Below, in pieces: positions 16,829-26,246 of a stretch of DNA of 64,000 nt; the stretch's first letter is position 1, and every line of letters begins with the position of its first letter. A model generated the notes under the pieces. The model was not told the origin of the DNA. It saw only the letters and a list, made by a program, of their open reading frames with translations, and made no database searches. Source of the DNA: Sphingopyxis sp. (GTDB taxonomy: Bacteria > Pseudomonadota > Alphaproteobacteria > Sphingomonadales > Sphingomonadaceae); the NCBI GenBank assembly GCA_013823985.1, contig PNNB01000001.1, forward strand, positions 62,001 to 126,000, in the 5' to 3' direction. The translations under genes and the position numbers were made by a program.

Positions 16829-17506
16829 TTGCTGTTCATTTTACCTTTCCTGATGCAGGTTGAAATAGCGTCGGATTACAGGCCAAAAGCTTTGCGCATC
16901 GAACCTGAACACTTCCGTATCTGGCTAGATTACAGCAATTGCATGACAGCCAGATCAGTTGCTCAGCCTTCGGCGCTTGAAAAGGAATCGCCCGAAGCAG
17001 CAGCAATGATCGAAGAATGTCGAACGGAAGTAGAAAAGGGCATGAACGCCGGAAAGTATAAAGGGATTTCCAAGAATCCGGACGATTGGTCGCGGAAAAA
17101 AGTCAAAAAGACACTCGACCAGACCGATAGACAGTTTGTTACAATCAACGATAGATTTCCCAATTCCGATCGGGTGATTGCGCGGATGGATAAAGAGGAT
17201 TTGGGCGTTACGGTGTATGCGCCCATCGAGAATCTTTACGCGCGTTACGTCGAATGTCTCCAGAATGATTATCGGACTGTAAAAATGCGCCGCACGCCTG
17301 ATCAGAGGACTGCAGGTTGGCAAAAAGCAATCGCGACCTGCAAAGACTTGAAGAGTGAACTCATGGTTCAAGCCGATATCGTCATGGCACGCCAACCGGA
17401 TTTCCAAGACCCTATCAAGCGAAAAGCCGCTGTCTCAGCCACCTTCAATGGCCATGACGATATGATTTTGAAAACAGCGGCGATTGACTGGACCAAAAGC
17501 AATTGA
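16829..17506 (+). CDS. Unrecognised protein, AT-richer orphan
   Basis: 225 residues from TTG 16829 (GGAAG eight bases upstream) or shorter from ATG 16853. A short hydrophobic start (LLFILPFLMQ) may be a signal. The rest is charged and mostly helical, with Cys residues in NCMTAR, EECRTEVEKG, VECLQNDY and ATCKDLKSEL that could pair if exported. Base composition is visibly less GC-rich than the preceding genes, and there is no family I can name. It sits at the boundary with the phage-like segment and may have arrived with it. Confidence 0.6.
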   Translation: MLFILPFLMQVEIASDYRPKALRIEPEHFRIWLDYSNCMTARSVAQPSALEKESPEAAAMIEECRTEVEKGMNAGKYKGISKNPDDWSRKKVKKTLDQTDRQFVTINDRFPNSDRVIARMDKEDLGVTVYAPIENLYARYVECLQNDYRTVKMRRTPDQRTAGWQKAIATCKDLKSELMVQADIVMARQPDFQDPIKRKAAVSATFNGHDDMILKTAAIDWTKSN

Positions 17507-17551
17507 ACAAATTTTAGCTGATCCCGGCCTCACTGCAAGAGGAGTAGGCCG

Positions 17552-17686
17552 ATGGCCTTGACTAGATGCATCATCCCATTGACCCTATTGTCCTCGTGCC
17601 AAGCGCCTTCCGACTACCGATATGTAGGCGTGGAAAGCCAACCATTAACCGAGATGGCGGCAAGTTATAAACCTTCGACTGGATAA
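17552..17686 (+). CDS. Short lipoprotein ORF, possibly truncated
   Basis: A 44-codon ORF preceded by AGAGGAGT. It encodes MALTRCIIPLTLLSSC, a compact signal with a lipobox (LLSSC), and then a polar tail ending in YKPSTG. The last 38 bases overlap the open frame that leads into the phage polyprotein, so the end of this gene may have been created by the join. Either it is a small intact lipoprotein or the surviving 5' end of a longer one. Confidence 0.45.
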   Translation: MALTRCIIPLTLLSSCQAPSDYRYVGVESQPLTEMAASYKPSTG

Positions 17687-17783
17687 CGGCCTGACATTCG
17701 ATGAAGCAGCGCAAAGGGCATGGGAAGCGGGTTATTTCCCTGACTCGCCGGAACGTCCGACGGTTGCGGAATTTCTCGATGCT

Positions 17784-20582
17784 GTGGATGACACCTATAA
17801 AGGCAATCGCCGGGCCTTCCTGCCGGATGACTATGCGGAAATAGATGCGTTCGAAAATGCCCGCGCTACCCGTGAACAAGTGGAACGCTCTCCTGTCCCC
17901 CTGTATAGCGATGAAGGCCAGCCGGTTGGCTTGAACGATCTGGAAGGCAACACGCCGCCTATTCAGGCTTATGAGGATTGGCCGGACGGTGGTCCAGACT
18001 TTGCGGGCAACATCAATCTGAAGAAACTGGAAAGCCCTCAGGACATTGCCCGCGCCTTGGCACAGACTGAAAGCCGCGTAGGCTTCGACGCTGCCACCCG
18101 TGGCCGTATCACCCAGGCTGAAACAGAACGCCTTGCCAGTGAATTGGGCATGACTGCCGATAACCTGCTGACACGCCGCAAGGGGCAAGCGCTAAATGCT
18201 GAAGAGGCTCTGGCTGCTCGTCAAATACTGGCGAAGTCGGGCAATGAGTTGGTCAACATGGCGCGCAAGGTCCAGCGCATGGAAAATCCCGGCGATGAAG
18301 TCCTGGCGGATTTCCAGACTGCTTGGGTCCGACACGCCGCCATTCAGGAACAGGTTGCGGGTATGACTGCCGAGGCAGGCCGGACGCTGCAACAGTTCCG
18401 CATGATGGCCAATGCAAAGGACGTGAATGGATCCGTTCTGGCCGCTATCGCCAAGCGCGGTGGCAGTCCTGAGAACGCCAAGGAAGCAGCTGAGACCCTT
18501 CTGGATGCCTTTGAAACGTCGCCTGGACAATTCAACACGCTTTCCCGCGATGCGCTCAAGCCCAAGTTTAAAGATAAGCTGATAGAGCTTTGGTATAATT
18601 CACTCCTGTCCGGTCCACAAACGCACGTCGTCAACATAGTTTCCAATACTCTGACTGCGCTTGGCCAATTGCCTGAGCATCTAACTGCTGCCGCTATCGG
18701 TGCAGGTCGGTCCGCACTGGCCCGTCAACAGGTCGACCGCGTATTGTTTAGCGAAGTCGGTGCCCGTGCTGTCGGCCTTTTGGCAGGGACACGGGAGGGG
18801 TTGGCGCAAGCCGCTCGCGCTTTCAAAACGGGTGAGCCTTCCGACTTTGCCACCAAGGTAGAAGCGCAGTCGCAAAAGGCTATCTCCGGAATCAAGGGCG
18901 AGGTCCTGCGTATTCCAACGCGGGCGCTGACGGCTGAGGATGAGTTATTCAAAGCAATGGCGCGGCGCATGGAATTGCACGGCCTTGCTGTCCGCCAAGC
19001 GGGCAAAGAGGGACTAAAGGGCGATGCCGCCCGCACTCGCGCTGCTGATCTGGTGGCTAATCCTACAGACGAAATGATGGAGCGGGCGCTAGACTATGGC
19101 CGGTATCTGACTTTCCAACGTCCATTAGGCCCAGCCGCAAGCAAGGTTGCTGCCTTTACCGAGGCCATGCCAATTGCAAAGCTAGTTCTGCCGTTCGTTC
19201 GGACGCCTACTAATCTGATTAAATTCTCTATCGAGCGTTCGCCCTTTGCGCCGCTGCTCAAAGAATGGCGCGCCGATATCGCAGCTAAAGGGCCTCGGCG
19301 TGATCTTGCTGTTGCCAAGGCGGTTGTTGGAACGGGGTTAGGTGCGCTCGTCGCTGAAATGGCCGCAGAGGGGCTTATAACAGGCGGGCCTGCTTCTGAC
19401 CGTGGCCGAGATACCATGATGCGCGCCAATGGCTGGCAACCGTACAGCTTCAAGGTTGGAGATAAATATTACTCCTACGCACGGCTTGACCCTTTCGCCA
19501 CGACAATTGGGGTCGCCGCGGACATGGCGACAAAGTATGACGGCCTTTCGGAAAAGCAGCGCGATGATGCTGCCGTGATGGTTGTAACCTCAATCATGTC
19601 GAACCTGTCGAATAAGACATGGCTATCCGGTGTGTCTGATATGATGGAAGCGATAAACGACCCGCAACGCTATGCGGCCGGTTTCGGTAAGCGCATGGCA
19701 GGTTCGCTCGTCGTGCCCACAGGTGTCAATCAGATTGCTCGTTCCATCGATCCTGTGGCGCGGGAGCGTAATGACATCGCCGACGCCATCCAGAACCGCA
19801 TTCCCGGCCTTTCGGATAACCTTTATCCAACTCGCGATGTGTTTGGTGAGCCGATAGTCAGTGAGGGGGGTGTTGGTCCGGATATTCTGTCTCCAATCTG
19901 GCAGTCGACCGAGAAGAATAATCCGATACTCCAAAAGCTGCTGAGTGCCGGAATCAGCATCACCAAACCTCGCCCCTACGTTAGCGGCAAGGAACTGACG
20001 CCGGAGCAATATGACAAGTATCAGGTCATTGTCGGACGACATGCGCAGCAACGTCTTAATGATCTGCTGTTCAGCCCTGAATGGGACAAGAAGGACCAGG
20101 AGGACAAGGAGTCGTCGGTAAAGGACGTGATGTCATACGCCCGCAAGCAAGCGAAAAAGGAACTGTTCGGGGAAGAGAAGAGCGCCAAATCTTCCGCTCC
20201 AACTGCGGCCAAAGCACCAGACGTCTATGAAAATCTGCTGGAGGAAATACCCGGTGTCGTAATTACCTCAGGCTATCGCACCGAAGCCTATCAGGCAGAC
20301 ATGCGTCGTCGTGGTTATAAGCCTGCTTCTCAGTCCGGTCACCTTGACGGGTCGAAGCTGGATCTGAAACCACCGCCCGGTAAAACGTTCAGTTGGCTGG
20401 GGACTAGGGTCAAAAAGCTTTATCCAAATGCCCATATATTGAACGAGGGCGATCACTTGGATGTATATTTCCCCGGCTGGTATGGAGCGCCTGCACTAGG
20501 CGGGGCCCGCGCTGCTGGCTTGGAGAACCCAAACGCTGGCGGGCAAACGCTTCCCCCGGGCTTTCAGTTGGATGCCAGATAG
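17784..20582 (+). CDS. Phage-type large polyprotein, 5'-truncated, with C-terminal M15-like peptidase domain
   Basis: 932 residues from GTG 17784, but the frame is open back to 17649 and that stretch still looks like protein of the same family (FDEAAQRAWEAGYFPDSPE). So the true N-terminus has probably been lost. The middle contains YNSLLSGPQTHVVNIVSNTL, a motif I associate with very large virion or ejection proteins of podophages. The C-terminus (about 820-905) resembles D-Ala-D-Ala carboxypeptidase/endolysin M15 domains: possible zinc ligands are H853 and D860 (SGHLDGSKLD) and H891 (EGDHLDVYF). Such proteins open the cell wall during DNA entry. Likely a remnant gene. Confidence 0.7.
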   Translation: MDDTYKGNRRAFLPDDYAEIDAFENARATREQVERSPVPLYSDEGQPVGLNDLEGNTPPIQAYEDWPDGGPDFAGNINLKKLESPQDIARALAQTESRVGFDAATRGRITQAETERLASELGMTADNLLTRRKGQALNAEEALAARQILAKSGNELVNMARKVQRMENPGDEVLADFQTAWVRHAAIQEQVAGMTAEAGRTLQQFRMMANAKDVNGSVLAAIAKRGGSPENAKEAAETLLDAFETSPGQFNTLSRDALKPKFKDKLIELWYNSLLSGPQTHVVNIVSNTLTALGQLPEHLTAAAIGAGRSALARQQVDRVLFSEVGARAVGLLAGTREGLAQAARAFKTGEPSDFATKVEAQSQKAISGIKGEVLRIPTRALTAEDELFKAMARRMELHGLAVRQAGKEGLKGDAARTRAADLVANPTDEMMERALDYGRYLTFQRPLGPAASKVAAFTEAMPIAKLVLPFVRTPTNLIKFSIERSPFAPLLKEWRADIAAKGPRRDLAVAKAVVGTGLGALVAEMAAEGLITGGPASDRGRDTMMRANGWQPYSFKVGDKYYSYARLDPFATTIGVAADMATKYDGLSEKQRDDAAVMVVTSIMSNLSNKTWLSGVSDMMEAINDPQRYAAGFGKRMAGSLVVPTGVNQIARSIDPVARERNDIADAIQNRIPGLSDNLYPTRDVFGEPIVSEGGVGPDILSPIWQSTEKNNPILQKLLSAGISITKPRPYVSGKELTPEQYDKYQVIVGRHAQQRLNDLLFSPEWDKKDQEDKESSVKDVMSYARKQAKKELFGEEKSAKSSAPTAAKAPDVYENLLEEIPGVVITSGYRTEAYQADMRRRGYKPASQSGHLDGSKLDLKPPPGKTFSWLGTRVKKLYPNAHILNEGDHLDVYFPGWYGAPALGGARAAGLENPNAGGQTLPPGFQLDAR

Positions 20583-20832
20583 TGTTCGGGGGGAGGCATC
20601 GGCTATGAAAGAACACCGGATGCGGTCGCAATACTGCCTCGGTCAGATTGTTTTTTCAGGGCAGTAGGAAGCGCCTAACGACACTAAAGACACTAATGGC
20701 ACAGGGCCTAAATGCCCGGAATGGAAAAAAGGGAGCAACCACTCCGGGCTATCAACCGCGTGACAGTCGATTCTAAAATGTTATCCCGATTAGCGGCCTA
20801 TGCAACCTATTTGTAACATTAGCCCCGTTCGC

Positions 20833-21045
20833 TCACAGCAACGCCGTTAACTGCTCCATTAGCCAATGGCGGTGCATTCCGTATGGCATACCACTTTCAT
20901 TACTATCAAACACATCGCAGGGATAACGGCACCGCATGAGCATTTCGAGCATTAGAAATGCGCGGTCAAATTGCGGTAATCCTTCTACATCATACGCCTC
21001 AATGATCTGGCGCAATGCAGGATTATACATGAATAGGTATCGCAT
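20833..21045 (-). CDS. Small unrecognised protein in the phage-like segment
   Basis: 70 residues, MRYLFMYNPALRQIIEAYD at the start, mostly helical, with two Cys (RCRYPCD) and an aromatic, non-repetitive composition that looks like real protein. AAAGGAT lies eight bases before the ATG. It has no recognised family. The flanking gaps 20583-20832 and 21046-21309 show no other gene; the first carries a small tandem repeat of GACACTAA. Confidence 0.5.
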   Translation of the reverse strand: MRYLFMYNPALRQIIEAYDVEGLPQFDRAFLMLEMLMRCRYPCDVFDSNESGMPYGMHRHWLMEQLTALL

Positions 21046-21309
21046 CGCGGTATCCTTTTCAGCAACCAGATGCCCCTGTCGGGTCGGACATCTACCACAT
21101 CAACCTGAACCGAAAAATAACAGGCGCATAACCTCTCCACTGCTCAACCCGCCCGGCCGATCAGCTTATCTTATTGCGCTTGTCCAAATCTGGATGTGGC
21201 TTTGCTGGATAATAATCCACATCGGGAAATGCCGTGCTTATCGTGTGCTTATCCAGAGAACAGGATGCCGGGCAGCGACCTTAAGGCTTAACTTAACCTA
21301 TTGAAAAAA

Positions 21310-21385
21310 TGGCAGGAGTTGGGGGACTCGAACCCACGACCCTCGGTTTTGGAGACCGATGCTCTACCAACTGAGCTAAACTCCT
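21310..21385 (-). tRNA. tRNA-Trp (CCA)
   Basis: The minus strand folds as a full cloverleaf of 76 bases. The acceptor AGGAGTT pairs with AACTCCT, the D arm is GCTCAGTTGGTAGAGC, and the anticodon stem TCGGT/ACCGA encloses CTCCAAA with anticodon CCA. The T arm is GTGGGTTCGAGTCCCCC and an encoded 3' CCA is present. In many bacteria this gene directly precedes secE; here about 7 kb separate them on the same strand. Confidence 0.97.
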
Positions 21386-21471
21386 GCACTTCACGTTTCC
21401 GCGAAGAGATGCGCCCTTAACGCTGTTGGCGTGGCGGGGCAAGTATCAATGTGCCGTGTGCGGCGAGTGGG

Positions 21472-21503
21472 TTGGGGACAGTTCCTCCCGGACCTGCCCC
21501 CAA
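21472..21503. terminator. Hairpin downstream of the TonB receptor
   Basis: Arms 21472-21481 and 21494-21503 form a ten-base-pair stem with one wobble pair and a 12-base loop, starting six bases past the receptor's stop. A T-run is absent, so it may protect the 3' end or stop transcription weakly. Confidence 0.4.
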
Positions 21504-21509
21504 TCCGCA

Positions 21510-23750
21510 TTAAAATTTGATCGATGCTTCCAGACCGTAGATCCGGGGTTCGTTGACGAAGCCGGTCAGGTTGTTGAAGTCGATACCACCCACGGCCGAT
21601 GCGTCGTTGGTGATGTTTCGGACATAGGCTGCAATATCGAAACGGTCGGTGCGGTAGCCGAGGCGCAGGCCGCCTTCGAGCATGTGGTCGTCATTAAATT
21701 CTGCCGAGGTGTAGAGGAAGAAATTGACGTTCGACCGGTAGGCCCAATCGGTGAAGGCATAGATTTCCCCGCCTGCAACCGGCACGCCATAGCCAGCGGT
21801 CCAGTTGACCGACCATTTCGGGGCCTGTGGCAACTGGTTGCCGTCGATCGAGAAAATGCCGGGGCTGCCGGGGCGGACCGGATCGGTGACGGTGCAGCCG
21901 CCGCCGCAGCCAGTGATGAACGCATTGGCGTCGTCGATTTCCGCGCTGTTGTAGCTGATGCCTGCGGTCAGGCTGAGATTGTCGACTGGGCGTGCCTCCA
22001 ACTCGGCTTCGAAGCCATAGCCGGCGACATTGTCGACGTTGATCAGCCGTGCGGCGTTGCTGGCACCACCCACAGCGGTCAATTGCGCGTTGTTCAGATC
22101 ATATTTGAATGCCGACAGGTTGAAGCGGAGACGGTTGGAGAACTGCGTCTTGATACCGGCTTCATACGACATGATCGTTTCGGAATCGGCGGTGCTGATC
22201 GCGTCCTGAACCGTGGTGAAGACGAACAGCGCACGGCCCTGAATCGACGGCGCGCGGTAGCCCTTGGCCACGCGGGCGTAGAGGTTGACGGCGTCCGACG
22301 CTTCGTAGGTGGCGCTGACATCCCAGGTCAGGTTGTTGTCCTGAACCTTGGCAAAGCCGTTCCCGATGGCGCCGAAGAAGCCGCCGCGACCAACGTCCAG
22401 ACGGCGCTTGTCGTCATTATAGCGCAGGCCAGCGGTCAGCGAGAGTTGTTCGGTCACGGGATAGGTCAGCGAACCGAACACGCCCCATGCCTTGGAATCC
22501 TGCTGCTGCAGCGCGGTGACGCTGGGGCGGGTGCCGGTGGGCGTGTCATAATTGTACGACGCGATCGCGAGGCTTTCGTCAAAGTAGAAGACGCCCGCCT
22601 GATATTTCAGGCCTTCGTCATTGTTCGACGAAATGCGCAGTTCCTGTGTGAACTGGTCGAGATCCGGAACATCGTCTTGCGAGTTGGCCGAGAAGGGGAT
22701 GAAGCCGGGGCCAGCGGGCACGCCGCCGTCAATGTCGCCACGGCTGGTATATTTACCGCTCCACCACGAGGTGACCGAGGTCAGGGTCGCGGGGCCGAAA
22801 TCATATTCGAAGTTGCTGGCGACGCTGTATAATTTCAGCTTCTGGAAGTTCAGGCCATCGGCGCGCACCTGATCGCGGCGGAAGGGGGTGTTGACACCGC
22901 CCAGACCGACCAGATTGTTCGTGCCGGGTGCAAACAGGTTGGCGCGGAATACGCGGGCGGTTCCGTCAAAGTCGCGATACTGACCGGTGACGCGCAGCTT
23001 CACATTGTCGGCAGGTGCATATTGCACCTGCAAGCGGGCCGCGAGGTCGGCATAGCCTTCCAGATCGTCCCCATTGTTGAAATTGTCGATATTGTCGACC
23101 CAGTCGCTGCGGCGCTGCCACGACAGCGAACCACGGATCGACAGGCTGTCGGTGACCTTGCCACCGATGCCGGTTTCAATCCCGGCGGTGTTGAACCGGC
23201 CGAAAGAGGCCTTCAGATAGTTGGCGCCTTCCTTGTCCGGACGCACGCTGTCGAACTTGACGATACCGGCAGGAGTGTTGCGGCCAAAGAGGGTGCCTTG
23301 CGGCCCGCGGAGCACTTCGACGCGATCCACGTCGAACACGGGGAAGCCCTTCAGGATCGGGTTTTCGAGAACGACATCGTCATAAACGATGCTGACCGGC
23401 TGCGACGCGTTCAGGTCGAAGTCGGTGTTGCCGAGGCCACGGATATAGAAGCGCGGGAAGGTACGGCCGAACGAGCTTTCGATGTTCAGGCTGGGAACGC
23501 GTCCGGCAAAGGCGCGGATGTCGCCGCCGCCTGCGTTAATCGCGTCGAGCTTTTCGCCCGAAACCACGTCGACCGACAAAGGCACGTCCTGCAAATTTTC
23601 TTCGCGACGTTGCGCGGTGACGACGATTTCGCTCAGGCCTTCATCTTCGGCGGCTGCGGCGTCCTGCGCGGCGGCAGGTGTCACAAAAAGGCTGGTCGAG
23701 GCAATCGCGATGGCGACGCCGGATACAAATGTTGAGCGGAAAGAACGCAT
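21510..23750 (-). CDS. TonB-dependent outer-membrane receptor
   Basis: 746 residues from the ATG at 23750 (GGGAG upstream); an in-frame extension to 23822 precedes the signal peptide and is unlikely. The signal peptide ends near PAAAQD. The TonB box region reads LSEIVVTAQRREENLQDVPL, the plug contains VDRVEVLRGPQGTLFGRNT, and the protein ends in a C-terminal Phe after beta-strands. The type is the widespread sphingomonad receptor class for siderophores, plant compounds or other large nutrients. No substrate gene is nearby: gshA lies 152 bases upstream, probably by chance. Confidence 0.95.
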   Translation of the reverse strand: MRSFRSTFVSGVAIAIASTSLFVTPAAAQDAAAAEDEGLSEIVVTAQRREENLQDVPLSVDVVSGEKLDAINAGGGDIRAFAGRVPSLNIESSFGRTFPRFYIRGLGNTDFDLNASQPVSIVYDDVVLENPILKGFPVFDVDRVEVLRGPQGTLFGRNTPAGIVKFDSVRPDKEGANYLKASFGRFNTAGIETGIGGKVTDSLSIRGSLSWQRRSDWVDNIDNFNNGDDLEGYADLAARLQVQYAPADNVKLRVTGQYRDFDGTARVFRANLFAPGTNNLVGLGGVNTPFRRDQVRADGLNFQKLKLYSVASNFEYDFGPATLTSVTSWWSGKYTSRGDIDGGVPAGPGFIPFSANSQDDVPDLDQFTQELRISSNNDEGLKYQAGVFYFDESLAIASYNYDTPTGTRPSVTALQQQDSKAWGVFGSLTYPVTEQLSLTAGLRYNDDKRRLDVGRGGFFGAIGNGFAKVQDNNLTWDVSATYEASDAVNLYARVAKGYRAPSIQGRALFVFTTVQDAISTADSETIMSYEAGIKTQFSNRLRFNLSAFKYDLNNAQLTAVGGASNAARLINVDNVAGYGFEAELEARPVDNLSLTAGISYNSAEIDDANAFITGCGGGCTVTDPVRPGSPGIFSIDGNQLPQAPKWSVNWTAGYGVPVAGGEIYAFTDWAYRSNVNFFLYTSAEFNDDHMLEGGLRLGYRTDRFDIAAYVRNITNDASAVGGIDFNNLTGFVNEPRIYGLEASIKF

Positions 23751-23902
23751 GGATGACTCCCTGAAAGTCGTTGGGTCGATGGAGAATCGGCACACTTTTG
23801 GTGCCGTTATTCGCGACATCATTCTTCAGGGCCGAAGGGTCAACCTTCCAATACGCAGGTGCAGCAATTTTTGCGGCGACTGTGGCCGATTTGCAATCCT
23901 GC

Positions 23903-25276
23903 CTAGAAGCTCATTTCATCATAGACCCGGCGGACATCGCCGCCCCATTCGCCGTTATATTTGTCGAGCAGCACTTCCGACATGGTTTTGCCCGAGGCGA
24001 CAATTTCGCGAAGCGGATCGAGGAAGCCGCTTTCATTATCGCCGCTGCTGTTCAGGCAGTTCCGCGCTGTCAGCCCTGCGGACGAGATATCAAGGATGCG
24101 CCCGGCAAGATCGAGCAGCTTGCCACCGCCCGGAATTGCAGCGTTCAGGCCCTGGGCGGGAACCGCCGAGCGCAGCGCCTCGCGTTCTTCCATCGTCCAA
24201 TGCTTGACCTCGTCCCAAGCCGCATCCAGCGCGCCCTGGTCGTAGAGCAGCCCGACCCAGAAAGCAGGCAGGGCGCAAATGCGGTTCCAAGGTCCACCAT
24301 CGGCCCCGCGCATTTCAAGGAAGCTTTTCAACCGGACCTCGGGAAAGGCGGTCGACATATGGTCTTCCCAATCTGTGACCGTGGGCTTTTCCCCCGGGAG
24401 CACCGACAATTCGCCTTTCAGGAAATCTTTGAAATCAAGACCTGCCGCATCGATATATTTGCCTTCACGATAGACGAAATACATCGGCACATTCAGCATG
24501 TAATCGACATAACGTTCATAGCCGAAACTGTCGTCGAACACGAAGGGCAGCATGCCCGTCCGGTGCGGGTCGGTGTCCGACCAGATATGGCTGCGGTAGC
24601 TTAGGAAACCGTTCGGTTTACCTTCCAGAAAAGGCGAGTTGGCGAACAAAGCAGTCGCCAGGGGTTGAAGCGCCAGCGACGTGCGGAATTTGTGCGCCAT
24701 GTCGGCTTCGCTCGAAAAGTCGAGATTAACCTGAATGGTGCAGGTGCGCAGCATCATGTCGAGGCCCATGCTGCCCACGCGCGGCATGTGGCGCAGCATG
24801 ATGGCGTAGCGCCCCTTGGGCATGATGGGCAGTTCTTCGCGGGTCTTGTCGGGCCACAGGCCGAGGCCCAGAAAGCCCTTGCCGGTTTTCTCGCCAATGG
24901 CCTTGACCTGCTTGAGATGGCGGCCGGTTTCGGCGCAGGTTTGGTGCAGATTTTCAAGCGGCGCACCTGAAAGTTCTAACTGCCCGGCAGGCTCCAGACT
25001 GACGGTGCCGTCCGGTCCGCTCATGGCGATGACATTGTCGCCCTCCATCACCGGTGACCAGCCAAATTCGGTCAGCGCCATCAACAGATCGCGGATACCG
25101 CCAGGTTCGTCATAGGATGGCGCGTTGAAATTGGTGCGGCAATAGACGAATTTCTCATGCTCCGTCCCGATCCGCCAACGGTCCTTGGGCTTCTCCCCCT
25201 TGGCGATGGCCGCAATCAGTTGATCGCGGGTCTCGATGATAGGTTCGTTGCGATTCGAAACTGTTTTTGTGCTCAT
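23903..25276 (-). CDS. gshA: Glutamate-cysteine ligase, plant/alphaproteobacterial type
   Basis: 457 residues, the length of the proteobacterial plant-like (class 3) enzyme. Recognised parts are KDRWRIGTEHEKFVYC near residue 36, MSGPDGTVSLEPAGQLELSG, and MLRTCTIQVNLDFSSEADM. It makes gamma-glutamylcysteine from Glu, Cys and ATP, the first step of glutathione synthesis in the cytoplasm. This type differs from E. coli GshA and often carries a redox-active disulfide. It appears to be transcribed alone. Confidence 0.93.
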   Translation of the reverse strand: MSTKTVSNRNEPIIETRDQLIAAIAKGEKPKDRWRIGTEHEKFVYCRTNFNAPSYDEPGGIRDLLMALTEFGWSPVMEGDNVIAMSGPDGTVSLEPAGQLELSGAPLENLHQTCAETGRHLKQVKAIGEKTGKGFLGLGLWPDKTREELPIMPKGRYAIMLRHMPRVGSMGLDMMLRTCTIQVNLDFSSEADMAHKFRTSLALQPLATALFANSPFLEGKPNGFLSYRSHIWSDTDPHRTGMLPFVFDDSFGYERYVDYMLNVPMYFVYREGKYIDAAGLDFKDFLKGELSVLPGEKPTVTDWEDHMSTAFPEVRLKSFLEMRGADGGPWNRICALPAFWVGLLYDQGALDAAWDEVKHWTMEEREALRSAVPAQGLNAAIPGGGKLLDLAGRILDISSAGLTARNCLNSSGDNESGFLDPLREIVASGKTMSEVLLDKYNGEWGGDVRRVYDEMSF

Positions 25277-25325
25277 GGCGGGGGTTTAGAAATGTCGCAG
25301 GCGTATTGCCAGCAATTTCATTGCG

Positions 25326-26246
25326 TCAGTTCAACGTGACCAGAAAGGCGAGCGCAAAACTGGCGGCATTGGCCATTGTGGGGGCGGTTATTGAAAGTAC
25401 ACGTCCAACTACAGATGCGCCCATAGGGTCCGCTTCATCTGTTCCCACCGCATCATCATCTTCGGTTGTGTCAGTAGCAGAGCAGTCCGTTCCCGAACGA
25501 AGCGAACCAGGAATGTAAGTGGTGTTCGCCGGAATAAGATCGGTGCCTGCTATTGTGGTCGCGAGGCCAGGCCCATTGTTGGATATTGTTATACAATAGC
25601 GAACGATAGCGCCCGGCAACGACTTCGGATTGGCACCGCTTACAAAATCGGCTTGTGCCGTGCTGATTTTCGTAACGTTCAGGGTCGCGCGAAGTAGAGT
25701 GATCGACAGTGTAGCGTGAAAGAACGTTCCAACGTTCTGACTGGTAGAGTCGCAAATGGACAAGGTCCATGTTCCGTTCGCATTCTGGCCGTTGAAGGCA
25801 TTCAGACTTTGAATGGGCCCGAAGGTGCGTTGAAAGGGTGGTGCGACGGTTGTCGCGGTGGCGGTATCATTCAGGTTATTATGCGAGCTCACGGACGTCG
25901 CCTGCGCACTGTCAAACAGCACATTGAGATTGGTGCGCACGCCGCCATTATTGCGGAATAGCGTTACCGAGGTGCCGGCCGGCGAAACAAGCGTGAGGAT
26001 GAGATTGCTGCGGCGCGCATGTCCGATAACAACCCCGATATTTACATCGGAAATTGTGTAAATTTCGGGCACGACGAATGTACGGATCAGCTGATTGGTG
26101 CAGGGCGTAGCCGCTTCGGGAATGGGTGCGTCGACCGTGTTCGTGTAGTTAATCGTGCTTTGCGCAACGGCTTGTCCACATAAGCCGACGCATAATCCTA
26201 TGGCGACAAAAAGCGCGCAAAGCCACCGCTGCGTTGTTCGTTTCAT
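25326..26246 (-). CDS. Secreted protein with P-domain-like and DUF11-like modules
   Basis: 306 residues from the ATG at 26246 (an in-frame ATG also lies at 26258). After a signal peptide (cleavage near AVAQST) comes a proprotein-convertase P-domain-like beta sandwich (TISDVNIGVVIGHARRSNLI, then FNGQNANGTWTLSICDS). A DUF11-type module follows, GANPKSLPGAIVRYCITISN. It ends ASFALAFLVTLN, close to the ends of its two neighbours. Probably exported to the surface; no anchor seen. It is transcribed in the same direction as the larger neighbour with a 72-base gap. Confidence 0.78.
   Translation of the reverse strand: MKRTTQRWLCALFVAIGLCVGLCGQAVAQSTINYTNTVDAPIPEAATPCTNQLIRTFVVPEIYTISDVNIGVVIGHARRSNLILTLVSPAGTSVTLFRNNGGVRTNLNVLFDSAQATSVSSHNNLNDTATATTVAPPFQRTFGPIQSLNAFNGQNANGTWTLSICDSTSQNVGTFFHATLSITLLRATLNVTKISTAQADFVSGANPKSLPGAIVRYCITISNNGPGLATTIAGTDLIPANTTYIPGSLRSGTDCSATDTTEDDDAVGTDEADPMGASVVGRVLSITAPTMANAASFALAFLVTLN

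Larger units (their letters stand above)
17552..21309. mobile_element. Degenerate phage-derived segment beside tRNA-Trp
   Basis: The segment contains a decapitated phage polyprotein gene, a short lipoprotein ORF and a small minus-strand ORF, with sparse coding after 20.6 kb. It abuts the 3' end of tRNA-Trp, a common integration target. No integrase, capsid or portal gene is left, and I found no second copy of the tRNA 3' end at the left side, so the borders are not defined. Limits given are approximate. Confidence 0.5.

Noticed and set aside
20605..20667. 20-codon plus-strand ORF after the phage polyprotein
   Set aside because: Short, no hydrophobic or conserved pattern; the GGGGGAG upstream is poorly spaced for its ATG. 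Chance opening is likelier.
20690..20712. Tandem GACACTAA repeat as a possible CRISPR or iteron
   Set aside because: Only two units and no spacer structure; too little to call a feature.
17552..21310. Attachment-site duplication of the tRNA-Trp 3' end
   Set aside because: I scanned the left side for the tRNA 3' sequence and did not find a copy, so no att site is reported.
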